Of a DNA stretch of 64,000 nt, positions 45,221 to 53,834 are shown piece by piece. Every line of letters starts with the position of its first letter. The stretch's first letter is position 1. Source of the stretch: Streptomyces sp. SID14478 (lineage in GTDB: Bacteria > Actinomycetota > Actinomycetes > Streptomycetales > Streptomycetaceae). The stretch is from NCBI RefSeq assembly GCF_010548525.1, contig NZ_JAAGMG010000627.1, positions 38,506-102,505 on the forward strand, written 5' to 3'. The notes beneath the pieces were generated by a model. That model was not told the DNA's origin. It worked only from the letters and a program-made list of their open reading frames with translations, and made no database searches. A program made the position numbers and the translations under genes.

Positions 45221-45617
45221 TTCAGCCAGAAGCACAGGGTTTCGTCGGCCGCGCGCAGTCGTGTCCGCAATCCACGGCGGCCAGGAAGTCGGGCAGACTC
45301 CGACCCACGATCTCGAGGCGTCCGGAGGCCCCGTTATCTGGATCGGGCCAATACAGGACGATGCCGGTCGGGGTGACGACGACGCTGTCCCCCATCCAGA
45401 GACCGATCCCAGAGCACGGGCCCCCGGAAACGGCGTGGTCGCCCCCGTCCGACGGCGAGCGTCAGGGCGAGGCCGCAGCGCTGTCCACGGTCTCCGGGCA
45501 CTCGCGCAGCAGCCGCTCGGGCCGGGGCGGCGGCGTAAAACGACATGCAGGATGGTCAGGCAACAGCAGTGCGAGATCCATCCCACATTCCCTGAGTTCC
45601 TCATCACCCAGAAGCAT
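45221..45617 (-). pseudogene. decayed hypothetical gene with one internal stop
   Basis: One minus-strand frame starting at an ATG at 45617 reads MLLGDEELRECGMDLALLLP, DHPACRFTPPPRPERLLREC, then a TGA at 45464-45462, and continues with GIGLWMGDSVVVTPTGIVLY, WPDPDNGASGRLEIVGRSLP and DFLAAVDCG before stopping. The second part looks like real coding sequence. The family is not recognised. Either a nonsense-mutated gene or a shorter gene starting at 45395. Confidence 0.35.
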
Positions 45618-45753
45618 CATTCGCCGGCACAGGCGCGAAATGGACAACGTTCAGGGAGGCCACGGACAGGTCGATGGGGCCTTGTTGAAGCAGGTGTCAC
45701 CGACGCGGATACGTTCGCTCTCGCCGGTGGAGCCGTATCGGCCCGTGGAGGAC

Positions 45754-47379
45754 TCACCCCCGACGCCCGCCCCGCAACTCCAGCCGCTCCCCCACGAACC
45801 GCTCTCGGAAGCCCCGGTCGTGCGAGACCACGATCACCGCGCCCGGGTACTCGCCGAGCGCTGTCTCCAGGTCCTCGACGAGGTCGAGCGCGATGTGGTT
45901 CGTCGGCTCGTCCAGGACGAGCAGGTCCGAGGGACGGGTCACCAGCAGCGCGATCTGCAGCCGCCGCTGCTGCCCCGCGGACAGGGCCGCCACCGGAACC
46001 CACAGGTCCTCCTCGCGGAACAGGCCGAGGGAGAGCAGCTGTTCCGCATGCTCGTCCGGCAGCCCGGGCCGTCCGGCCGCGAAGGCCGCCAGGAGCGGGA
46101 GCCGGGCGATGTGCACCGGCAGCTCCTGTGCCAGGTATCCGATGTGCTCCGAGCGACGGACCGTACCCGCGTCGGGCTCCAAGTCGCCCGCGAGGACGCG
46201 CAGAAGAGTCGTCTTGCCGGCCCCGTTCTCGCCCGTGACCAGCAGCCGCCGCCCGGGCATGACGGTCAACTGGCCCTCCAGATGGAGCCGTTCGCCGACT
46301 CGCACGTCATCGAGGCACACCAACGCGCGATCAACGGCGCCCCCGGCCGCCGCAGGCAACGGCGCGGCGAACCGCAGCGGCACCGGCGGCGCCGCCACCG
46401 GATGGCGTCGCAGCTGCGCGAGCCGTTCACGGATCGCCCGCACCTGCCCGCCGAGCTTCGCCTCGTGGGAGCGACGGTGCTTGCCGAAGCCCTGACGCGG
46501 ATCCTTGCCGGTCCCGCCGAGCCGCCGCCCGGCCGCCTCCAACAGCGCCTCGGTACGGGCGACTTCGTCCAGCCACAGGAGATGGTTCTGCTCCGCACGG
46601 TGTCGGGCGGAGGCCTTCGCCGTGCGGTAGCCGGCCCAACCGTCACCGTACCGGCGTACGGCGCGCGTATCGCGGTCCACCTCCAGGATCGTGGTGGCGA
46701 TGCGCTCCAGGAAGCCGCGGTCGTGGGTGACCGCGATAACGGTGCCGCGGTGAGCGCGCAGCTGATCCTCCAGCCAGCGCACGGCTGTCACGTCGAGGTG
46801 GTTCGTGGGTTCGTCGAGGAGCAGCAGCTCGGGGGCGGCGGCGAGGACGCAGGCGAGCGCGAGCCGCGACTGCTCGCCGCCGGAAAGCGAGCCGAGCACG
46901 CGCTCGCGAGTGATCCCTGAGAGTCCGAGCCCGTGCATCGCCGCGTCGAAACGGGAGTCCGCCTCGTAGGCGGTCAACAGCTCGCCGTACGCTGCGAGTT
47001 CCACCTCGGTCGCGTCTCCGAGCAGCTCCTCCGCCGTCCGTAGCTCGCGCTCCATGGCGCGCAGTTCGGCGAGCGCAAGGTCGACGGCATCCTGGACGCT
47101 GCAGTCCGGGTCCAGGTCGAGGGTCTGGGCGAGGTGGCCGACCCTGCCGGGGAAGGCGACGGTGAGTTCGCCGGAGTCGGGCGTCTCGGCCCCGGCGAGC
47201 AGCCGCAGCAGGGTGGACTTGCCGGAGCCGTTCTCTCCGATCACGGCAGCCCTCTCGCCGGGCCGGATCGTGAACGTGACCTGCTCGAGGACACTCCGGG
47301 TGCCGTACGACTTCGTGACGTCCTTGACGGACAGCTGCGCCACGGCAGCGGGCATGACGGCGGGAACGCGTTCGCGCAT
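45754..47379 (-). CDS. ABC-F ATPase, ribosome-protection/resistance type
   Basis: 541 residues with two ABC domains and no membrane segments. Domain 1: Walker A GENGSGKST near 48-56, signature LSGGEQSRLALA near 164-175, Walker B LLLLDEPTNHLD. Linker with basic helix (HRAEQNHLLWLDEVARTE, KHRRSHEAKL), then domain 2: GENGAGKTT, LSAGQQRRLQIA, LLVLDEPTNHI. This matches antibiotic-resistance ABC-F proteins of producers (TlrC, LmrC, OleB class) that eject drugs from the ribosome. AGGGAAGAATC precedes the ATG. A 7-residue leader ORF and a palindrome lie upstream, indicating drug-inducible control. Confidence 0.9.
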   Translation of the reverse strand: MRERVPAVMPAAVAQLSVKDVTKSYGTRSVLEQVTFTIRPGERAAVIGENGSGKSTLLRLLAGAETPDSGELTVAFPGRVGHLAQTLDLDPDCSVQDAVDLALAELRAMERELRTAEELLGDATEVELAAYGELLTAYEADSRFDAAMHGLGLSGITRERVLGSLSGGEQSRLALACVLAAAPELLLLDEPTNHLDVTAVRWLEDQLRAHRGTVIAVTHDRGFLERIATTILEVDRDTRAVRRYGDGWAGYRTAKASARHRAEQNHLLWLDEVARTEALLEAAGRRLGGTGKDPRQGFGKHRRSHEAKLGGQVRAIRERLAQLRRHPVAAPPVPLRFAAPLPAAAGGAVDRALVCLDDVRVGERLHLEGQLTVMPGRRLLVTGENGAGKTTLLRVLAGDLEPDAGTVRRSEHIGYLAQELPVHIARLPLLAAFAAGRPGLPDEHAEQLLSLGLFREEDLWVPVAALSAGQQRRLQIALLVTRPSDLLVLDEPTNHIALDLVEDLETALGEYPGAVIVVSHDRGFRERFVGERLELRGGRRG

Positions 47380-47444
47380 GATTCTTCCCTGGGATACGAG
47401 GGGTCTACGGGCAGTAGAAACGGCGACGTGGGCCGCGCCCGGAC

Positions 47445-47468
47445 TCAGAGAAAGAAGTAAAGACGCAT
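47445..47468 (-). CDS. leader peptide of the ABC-F gene (MRLYFFL)
   Basis: ATG at 47468 followed by six sense codons and TGA: Met-Arg-Leu-Tyr-Phe-Phe-Leu. The ATG lies 6 bases after a TATAGT -10 box, so the transcript is probably leaderless and begins with this peptide. The stop is 65 bases before the ABC-F start. Short upstream peptides are known to control ABC-F and erm genes by drug-stalled ribosomes (transcription attenuation or translational control); that role is inferred here. Confidence 0.65.
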   Translation of the reverse strand: MRLYFFL

Positions 47469-47474
47469 GCCGCC

Positions 47475-47480
47475 ACTATA
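47475..47480 (-). promoter_or_regulatory. -10 box of the ABC-F leader transcript
   Basis: TATAGT on the minus strand, the only AT-rich hexamer nearby. No good -35 match is seen at 17-18 bases, so an activator may be needed. Predicted +1 is at or next to the A of the leader ATG. Confidence 0.5.
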
Positions 47481-47498
47481 CAAGACGATCCGTCTCGT
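47480..47498. promoter_or_regulatory. palindromic operator candidate in the ABC-F promoter
   Basis: ACAAGACG-ATC-CGTCTCGT: two 8-base arms with one mismatch and a 3-base centre, lying in the -10/-35 spacer. Shape and position suit a TetR-type repressor. No regulator gene is adjacent. Confidence 0.5.
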
Positions 47499-47754
47499 CT
47501 CAGCCCTGTTCCGCCACGATCGTCAGTGGCCTGGGGCGGCTCCTAGGTGAACGGGCCGCATGACCGCTCACGACATGGCCCGCCCGGCCAACGCAGGGCC
47601 TCAGGCGCATCGGCCAGGGCATCCGGGCCAAGCACCGCTCGCTCGAAGAGATCTCGCCTCCGAGCCCGACCATCCAGAGGCCGAAATAGTCGACGTCGTC
47701 GTCAGAACACCAGCCGCCGAATGTCCGCCAGGCGCAACCTGCAAGAATCGCGCC

Positions 47755-48093
47755 GTGCGCGAACGTAAGCTGTCCGATGTCGAGTACGCCTTCGTGCTCA
47801 ATGCGAGCGAGATAGACATTCTTCCTGGAGTCCGGGGCGACCTGCCGGAACCCTTGGCGTCCGGGCCGGCCACGGACTTGGCACCCATCCTCCTGTCCCT
47901 CGTTGATCGCGGGACGGTTGAGGTCCGCCGCTATATCCCGTGGACCGCACCGGATGGGGCGGCCGGCTGCCAGCCGGGCCCGCCGATCCCGCGGGCGGAC
48001 CTCCCCGCAGTACTTGCTGGAGCCGAGGAGTGGGAGTACCCGGACGATTTCGAGTGGCTGGGCAGGCTGACACTGGTACGCACCGAAAGCTAG
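47755..48093 (+). CDS. hypothetical protein
   Basis: 112 residues from a GTG at 47755. The first part (RKLSDVEYAFVLNASEIDIL, DLAPILLSLVDRGTVEVRRY) reads like a small alpha/beta domain with a winged-helix-like segment. The C-terminus WEYPDDFEWLGRLTLVRTES is acidic and aromatic. No family recognised. An upstream stretch 47560-47754 in the same frame seems to be decayed sequence rather than part of the protein. Confidence 0.5.
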   Translation: MRERKLSDVEYAFVLNASEIDILPGVRGDLPEPLASGPATDLAPILLSLVDRGTVEVRRYIPWTAPDGAAGCQPGPPIPRADLPAVLAGAEEWEYPDDFEWLGRLTLVRTES

Positions 48094-48307
48094 CGATCAG
48101 GCCGGTAGCCTGCGCGACGCGTGCCATTGAGGAAGCTGGGTCCCTTCCACCAAGCGTCCGAAATGAGCGCCGAGGACTGTGAGTCGAGGGCCGGTATCGC
48201 GGGAATCCGGGACCCTGGGGCCGTTTGCATGGGGCCTGCTTCTACCCTGGACGTCGTGCAAGCCGCGTACGGCACGCGGATCATCAACATCACACGGGGG
48301 ATCATCA

Positions 48308-48652
48308 GTGGCGGACATCAAGGCGAACCGACGACGCTTGCGCTCGGGGACTGTTGTGCTCGGTGGTGTGGGGCTGCTTGCGGCCACGCTCACCGCTTGC
48401 GACTCCGACCCGGACAAGCGCTGCGTGGATCGTGACAGCTACACGGCGGCCAAGGGCTACAAGGTCGTTGACGACAAGTACTGCAAGAGCGGGTCGTCGA
48501 GCGGGCACGTCGGCTGGTACTACGGTGGCTCGAAGAGCGGCAGCCGGGTCGGTGGCGGCTCGTTCGGCAAGTCGTCGGGTGGTGGCGATTCCGGCGGATC
48601 CGGCGTGTCACGAGGCGGCCTCGGTGGCGGCGAGGGAAGCTCGGGCGGCTGA
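48308..48652 (+). CDS. lipoprotein of unknown function
   Basis: 114 residues from a GTG at 48308. The N-terminus RRRLRSGTVVLGGVGLLAAT followed by LTAC is a clear lipobox, so the protein is lipid-anchored at Cys29 or so. The mature part has three more cysteines (KRCVDRD, KYCKSG) and then a long Gly/Ser-rich flexible tail. It ends 5 bases before the ATP-grasp gene, so the two form an operon. The pairing recalls E. coli ygiB (lipoprotein) and ygiC (glutathionylspermidine-synthetase-like), though no direct homology to YgiB was confirmed. Confidence 0.72.
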   Translation: MADIKANRRRLRSGTVVLGGVGLLAATLTACDSDPDKRCVDRDSYTAAKGYKVVDDKYCKSGSSSGHVGWYYGGSKSGSRVGGGSFGKSSGGGDSGGSGVSRGGLGGGEGSSGG

Positions 48653-48657
48653 CCATC

Positions 48658-49839
48658 ATGCACAGGCACCTCATCACCCCCCGCCCCGACTGGCAGCGCA
48701 CGGTCGAGGCGCAAGGTCTCATCTATCCCCTGACCCGGTATCCCGACGACTCGTTGCGGCCGTACTGGGACGAGAGCGCCTACTACGCGTTCTCCCTGCC
48801 CGAAGTGGAGGCACTGGAGGAGGTCGTCGAAGAACTTCACGGCATGTGCCTGGCGGCGGCCGCGCACATCGTCGATGCGAACCGCTTCGGCGACCTCGGC
48901 CTCACGGACCCGCGCGTGATACACGCGGTCACCGACTCCTGGCGCCGCCGCACTGAACTCCCTTCGCTCTACGGCCGGTTCGACCTGCGTTACGACGGCA
49001 CGGGGCCTGCGAAGCTCCTTGAGTACAACGCGGACACTCCCACTTCGCTCGTCGAGGCGGCCAGCCCGCAATGGTTCTGGATGGAGGAGTGCTTCCCCGG
49101 CGCAGACCAGTGGAACTCCCTCCACGAACGCCTGGTCGCCTCCTGGAAACGGCAGTCTGATCTGCTGCCGCCGGGCAGTCCTGTGCACTTCGCGCATTCC
49201 GCCGTCGACGAACTCGGCGAGGATCTCATGACCGTCGCCTATCTCAAGGAGACGGCCGAGCAGGCGGGCCTGGACACCGACTGGATCTCGGTCGAAGAGA
49301 TCGGCTGGGACAGCCTCTCAGGACGCTTCGTCGACCAGCAACTCCGCTTCATCCGCAGTTGCTTCAAGTTGTATCCCTGGGAATGGCTCACCACCGACAC
49401 GTTCGCCGGCCATGTCCTGGACACCCTCGACAACGGCGGCGGCACCGGCACCACGATGTGGATCGAGCCGGCCTGGAAAATGCTGCTCAGCAACAAGGCC
49501 CTGCTCGCTGTCCTGTGGGAGTTGTATCCAGGGCACCCGAACCTGCTGCCCGCGTACGTCGACGGCCCGCGGGACCTGGTCGACACTGGTTACGTGGCCA
49601 AGCCTCTGCTGGGTCGGGAGGGCGCGGGCATCACCGTGCATCCACCCGCGGGCCCCGCCGCGATCCGCGAAGACCCGTGCTGTTACCAGGAGTTGGCTCC
49701 CCTGCCCGACTTCGACGGGAATCGTACGGTCCTCGGTGCTTGGGTCGTCGACGGTGAGGCGGCAGGTCTCGGCATCCGAGAGTCCACAGGCCCGATCACG
49801 GACGAGTACGCCCGCTTCCTGCCTCACGTCATCCTGTGA
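48658..49839 (+). CDS. glutathionylspermidine-synthetase-like ATP-grasp ligase
   Basis: 393 residues, the size of the YgiC/YjfC group (synthetase domain of GspSA without the amidase). Motifs: RFDLRYDGTGPAKLLEYNAD near 107-126 (substrate and Mg-binding Glu/Asn), TPTSLVEAASPQWFWMEECF, WEWLTTDTF near 241-249, MWIEPAWKMLLSNKALLAVL near 266-285, and GREGAGITV near 317-325. It would form an amide bond using ATP. Actinobacteria use mycothiol rather than glutathione, so the natural substrate is probably different. The gene is coupled to the upstream lipoprotein gene. Confidence 0.88.
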   Translation: MHRHLITPRPDWQRTVEAQGLIYPLTRYPDDSLRPYWDESAYYAFSLPEVEALEEVVEELHGMCLAAAAHIVDANRFGDLGLTDPRVIHAVTDSWRRRTELPSLYGRFDLRYDGTGPAKLLEYNADTPTSLVEAASPQWFWMEECFPGADQWNSLHERLVASWKRQSDLLPPGSPVHFAHSAVDELGEDLMTVAYLKETAEQAGLDTDWISVEEIGWDSLSGRFVDQQLRFIRSCFKLYPWEWLTTDTFAGHVLDTLDNGGGTGTTMWIEPAWKMLLSNKALLAVLWELYPGHPNLLPAYVDGPRDLVDTGYVAKPLLGREGAGITVHPPAGPAAIREDPCCYQELAPLPDFDGNRTVLGAWVVDGEAAGLGIRESTGPITDEYARFLPHVIL

Positions 49840-50224
49840 CCGAGAAGCAGGGAAGCGCACGACGTCGTCGGCAAATGTGCAAGGAGTGCCCTATACCCGA
49901 GTACTGCTGATGCTGAGGAGGGGCGGCTACTCCGCGAGCGGGTCCGCGGAGACCCGTCCGGGATCGGCCTTACCCCTGCCGACGCAAAGCGGGGCATGCC
50001 CGTCCGGGTTCTGCACAAGGTCGTGAAGGTTCACGCGGACCGCTCCTCGCGCTCGATCAGGGCGCCGTTCTCGAACCGAGAGCGCCGTTGATGCACATGG
50101 GAAGCCCGCCAGGCTGATGCCGAGGCGACGCCCGATCGCGGCCGGTGGACGGCCGAGGCACTCCCTCGTCGGGAGCTCACTGCAGGCAGCGGACGACCCT
50201 TCGCCGTCCGGTCCAACCGCGGGA
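49840..50224. other. intergenic, no supported gene
   Basis: About 385 bases between convergent genes. A possible decayed frame around 49925-50090 is not identifiable. No clear terminator hairpin found. Confidence 0.35.
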
Positions 50225-51274
50225 TCAGCGGCGGGCCGGGCGGGCGCAGCGCACGTGTCCGGAGGTGATCGCGTCCCGGGGCAGGGCGAGGCCGAAGGCT
50301 CGTTCCAGGCCTTCGAAGAACAGCGCGATGTTGTCCGTCCAGTTGCCTGCCTTCTCGGCGATGCGCAGGTGCAGATTCAGGAAGGACAGCGGCGCTTCCG
50401 CGGCGAACGGTGCCTCGCCCGGGGTGTACCAGATGAGCTCATACATGTCCCGCCGGTCTTCGGCGCCGGTCTCGATCGGGAAGGGGTTCTGATACACCCC
50501 GTTCTCAAAATAGCTGAATTCGTAGATGGCCTTGGCCGTGGTCGCACTGAGCGTGATCTGCTTCTCGGCGGGCGGGTCGAGGGAGCGCGAGAAGGCATCG
50601 TCGAAGTCGTCGTAGCCCAGCCATGTCCAGCCGTTCTCCTCCCCGAAGGCAAGTACGCGAGTGAGATCGTCGGTGCCCTCCCGTGCGTCTCGCTCCTCGA
50701 CCTGGTGGAGCATCAGCCCGTCAGCGATGTCCTGCGCGTCGGCCCCGTAGGCAAGCGCCACGTCCTCGGCGGCCGGCCCCCTGAGGAACACGAGATGCGT
50801 GAAGGGCTGTTGGCACCGCCAACTGGCCGCGATCCATGCCACCCCGTCGCCCACCGGACCCTGGCGCGCGAGGAACTCTTCGAACGCAGCTGCCCGCTTC
50901 GGCGACATGTAGCCCTGGCGAGCGGTGCGCGTCCTGCCCTCCAGCCAGTCGAGTTCCGCTACCGACCTCAGCTCGGCTACGACCACCCGGTCTCGCACGA
51001 AGGTCATCCGTGCCCCGTCGGCGTGCACGTACCGGAGGTAGGGGCCCTGCGGGTCCGGACCGAACGGTTGCCCCTGCCCCGCTCCGGACCGGGGCCGCAC
51101 GCCGCCCTCAACCCGCCCGGCGAAGTGCTCCAGTTCCGCGAGTTCCGCCGCCGCAAGGAGCACACTCGTCGGCTCCCCGCCCTCGACGAGACACACGCGC
51201 TCGCCGGTCTCCTCGACGCGACCGACGAGACCCGTGAAGTCGGCTATGGCGTCACTCAGTTCAACGTTGTCCAT
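50225..51274 (-). CDS. Phd-like N-terminal domain fused to an unknown C-terminal domain
   Basis: 349 residues. Residues 1-50 (IADFTGLVGRVEETGERVCL, VEGGEPTSVLLAAAELAELE) look like a Phd/YefM antitoxin domain. The middle is unassigned. From about 195 the sequence (DLTRVLAFGEENGWTWLGYD, DFDDAFSRSLDPPAEKQITL, AIYEFSYFENGVYQ) resembles DUF6461-type proteins of actinobacteria, which sense or bind unknown ligands. No toxin gene is adjacent. No Shine-Dalgarno sequence is seen before the ATG at 51274. Antitoxin-like DNA binding is an inference from the N-terminus only. Confidence 0.65.
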   Translation of the reverse strand: MDNVELSDAIADFTGLVGRVEETGERVCLVEGGEPTSVLLAAAELAELEHFAGRVEGGVRPRSGAGQGQPFGPDPQGPYLRYVHADGARMTFVRDRVVVAELRSVAELDWLEGRTRTARQGYMSPKRAAAFEEFLARQGPVGDGVAWIAASWRCQQPFTHLVFLRGPAAEDVALAYGADAQDIADGLMLHQVEERDAREGTDDLTRVLAFGEENGWTWLGYDDFDDAFSRSLDPPAEKQITLSATTAKAIYEFSYFENGVYQNPFPIETGAEDRRDMYELIWYTPGEAPFAAEAPLSFLNLHLRIAEKAGNWTDNIALFFEGLERAFGLALPRDAITSGHVRCARPARR

Positions 51275-51579
51275 GCGAGGGGACGATACTGGCAGCGACC
51301 GCGGCCAGGCCGAGGGGGCGTACCAGCCAGGCCTGGAGCGTAGCGGCCGCCGACGTCTGGATCAGTGAGATGTCGCGCAGCCAAGGAACAGGCCGAGTCC
51401 ACGCAGTGCGCGCTGGATGCTCTACGCGCTGGACAAGCGGCGGAGACTGGGGGCTGGCCAAAACCACGGCCCAAGGCACCGTTGTGCTCCTCCCCTCGCT
51501 GACCGACCGGATGCTTTCCGGCTCCAGGGCAATTACCGGGTCGAGTTGGGGTGTGCCGCGTGCGAGTCAGGACTGCTCC
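51275..51579. other. intergenic, no supported gene
   Basis: About 305 bases upstream of the fusion-protein gene; no coding signal with a start. Confidence 0.4.
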
Positions 51580-52080
51580 CTACTCGCCCTCTCCGAGCCG
51601 CAGGGCGCACTGTTTCATGCGGAGACGATCGTCAGGGAACCATCCTTGCCAGGGCTCATCCAGCCGGTGCCAGGCAGCGGGCTGACCGCTTTCAGACGCC
51701 AACTGCGTTCGCCTATCGATCACTGTCACATAGGAAAGTCCCGCGGTGACTGGCCAGTTGGGGTGATATGAGCGCACCGTAGCGGCCGCTGGCGTCCCCA
51801 TGAGTTCCGCCTGCACGCCGGTCTCCTCGAACAGTTCCCGACGAGCTGCCTCCCGCGGTGTCTCGCCCGGATCCACCTTGCCTCCCGGTGGTACCCAGCC
51901 TCGCCAGCGGTGCCTCACGAGCAAGACATGGGTCAACGCGTCATCAAACACCCACACCTCGGCGGCGAGTGGGCCCTCCAAGGACACATCGGGGCGGAGA
52001 AGCCACTCCAACGTGCCGTCGTAGTCAGATAGAGCTTCACGCGCATCGCACATAGCGGCCTCAAGTGTTCGTGCCTCCAT
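51580..52080 (-). CDS. Nudix hydrolase
   Basis: 166 residues from an ATG with AGAGGA upstream. The Nudix box is complete: GGKVDPGETPREAARRELFE then ETG, residues 66-88 (G-x5-E-x7-R-E-x2-E-E pattern). A helical N-terminal extension of about 38 residues precedes the Nudix domain. It hydrolyses a nucleoside diphosphate linked to another group; substrate unknown. Monocistronic. Confidence 0.9.
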   Translation of the reverse strand: MEARTLEAAMCDAREALSDYDGTLEWLLRPDVSLEGPLAAEVWVFDDALTHVLLVRHRWRGWVPPGGKVDPGETPREAARRELFEETGVQAELMGTPAAATVRSYHPNWPVTAGLSYVTVIDRRTQLASESGQPAAWHRLDEPWQGWFPDDRLRMKQCALRLGEGE

Positions 52081-52660
52081 CGGGTGTCCTCTCAGCTGCG
52101 GATGTCCTTCTCACCTGCCGCAGAGTACGACGCCGCACCGACAGCGCCGCATCGACAGCAACGCGGCCTGGACCGTGCCCGCTGAAGGCGCCGCGTCTGC
52201 TTCACAGCTGCGGCATGGTCACCCCACACGGCGAACGCCTCCGACGAGCCCTGCTGCCGGGCGAAGAGGTCGACAACGCCGCGCATCCCAAGTCACCTCA
52301 CAACAGTCCCATCCGGCCCAGCGCGTTTCGCCATCGCCTGTACCGGCCGCACTCCACCTCTCTGCCCGCCCAATCCGGGCCCGGCGGCAAGCCGCCGTTT
52401 CGGCGGGCGGAGATCTGTCATGCGCGGTGCGCTGTGCGTGCAGGCGTTTTCTGTTCATTCCGCTGGTCGCGCTCCCCTCGCTCCTCGCCGATCGCATCGC
52501 CCCGTGCCACGAGTGAAGGTGGCCACGGTCATGGGGGCGCGAGAGCCGGGCCAGTCACCGCACAGCGAGTCGGCAGCACGAAGCCCCGGGGCCATGACGA
52601 AGGTCGCCAAGGGGGCCTGTGGTGCACTGCGACAGACTCGATGACACGGTAGGCGGGGAG
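52081..52660. other. intergenic, no supported gene
   Basis: About 580 bases. Open frames are Arg/Ser-rich and unsupported. Confidence 0.4.
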
Positions 52661-53416
52661 TCACCTGCCGGCCGGTTCGGCAGGTGGCTGGTTCCGCGGA
52701 CTGCGAGGTGCGGGGAGCGCGGGCAGGACCTCCCACAACGGCCGCCGGCCCCGGGCCCACTGCTCCAGCAGACTCCGGTCGACCAGGTGCAGACGCTGCT
52801 GGCGGGCGAACTCGCGGGCCGGGGCGGAGATACGGCCGTTGGTGACGAGTACGACGACATCGCCCTTGTGCACCGGCCGGCCGGTGCCGTTGAGCGTCTG
52901 CAGGTCCGGGGTGCCGACTGCCGAACCACTCAGTCCGTTGCGGCGGTGCTTGCACTGGATCACCCAGTAACGGCCCAGCGGGTCATGGCCCTTCACGTCG
53001 GCACCGAGGTCCCCGCGTCCGCCGCAGCGCAGTGCGTCGCGCGAACCGTCCCTGGCCAGCAGGTCGCGTATGGCGTGCTCGAAGGCACTGTGGTGCATCG
53101 CGTCGAACTGCCCGAGCGAATACGTCAGGCCCTCGACCCGTAGCTGCGCGGCCCGCATCTGACCGATCTTCCGATAGACCAGTGCCGCCACTGTCAGCAC
53201 GACGAGCAGCCCGAGGACCACCAGGACCCACCAGTGCGCCCACACCCACTGGCCCACCTTCACCAGCACGATCCCCACCAGGACGAGCGCGCCCAAGGCG
53301 ACCAGCAAGTCCTCCTCGCTTTTGCGGCGCCTGCGGCTCACCGTGCCGTCTCCGGCCGTCCGCCGCGGCACACGCCACTGCGTCCCCCGATGCTGCCCAT
53401 TACCGGCCCCCCTCAT
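52661..53416 (-). CDS. membrane-anchored Mrr-like restriction endonuclease
   Basis: 251 residues from an ATG at 53416 (GTG or ATG starts further up are possible). After a basic N-terminus two hydrophobic helices (about 38-52 and 59-79, VALGALVLVGIVLVKVGQWV and WWVLVVLGLLVVLTVAALVY) anchor it. The nuclease domain follows: DAMHHSAFEHAIRDLLARDG, then GADVKGHDPLGRYWVIQCKH, the D-x12-QxK core of Mrr/type IV enzymes, then PDLQTLNG and VVVLVTNGRISAPAREFARQ. It would cleave modified or foreign DNA. No methylase is nearby. Similar membrane-bound Mrr proteins are common in Streptomyces. Confidence 0.85.
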   Translation of the reverse strand: MRGAGNGQHRGTQWRVPRRTAGDGTVSRRRRKSEEDLLVALGALVLVGIVLVKVGQWVWAHWWVLVVLGLLVVLTVAALVYRKIGQMRAAQLRVEGLTYSLGQFDAMHHSAFEHAIRDLLARDGSRDALRCGGRGDLGADVKGHDPLGRYWVIQCKHRRNGLSGSAVGTPDLQTLNGTGRPVHKGDVVVLVTNGRISAPAREFARQQRLHLVDRSLLEQWARGRRPLWEVLPALPAPRSPRNQPPAEPAGR

Positions 53417-53834
53417 CCCGCCATGGCTTGCCTCCACCTTCATGACAGCACCCGACACTGACAACGCGCCCGGCCGCGCGTCCACCCGACTGGAATTCGC
53501 CCTATGGGTCAAAGGGCCTGCTGTGGAGGCGAGTTGTGGCGAGTGACGATGCCGGGGGCGCTACCGTCGCATTGTGCGCCGAGGAACACCCGGCCCCGGC
53601 GGGGACGACGTCCGCGTACCGTCACCGTCGCGGCGGACTGTGGGTGCACCACTGTCACGCCGACCCTGCTATGGGCGGCACCACTCCCACGGCTCCTCCG
53701 GTGACAGCGGTAAGAGTCCCAGCGGTGTGACGTCATCGCCCGCGTCGACACCGGCGAGCAGCCATCGATTGAAGCGGCGGGCCACGTCTGCGCCCTAACC
53801 CGTCGATGGCAGCAGGGCCCTGCCGTGTCGGCGG

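Noticed and set aside
42986..45607. Open frame of 873 codons on the minus strand opposite the RecQ-like gene
   Set aside because: It is antiparallel to a gene with all helicase motifs and gives a low-complexity, Val/Gly/Arg-rich translation with no domain; a high-GC shadow.
45217..46920. Open frame of 567 codons on the plus strand across the ABC-F gene
   Set aside because: It runs opposite a gene with two complete ABC domains; translation has no domain and repeats Arg/Gln/Pro-rich noise.
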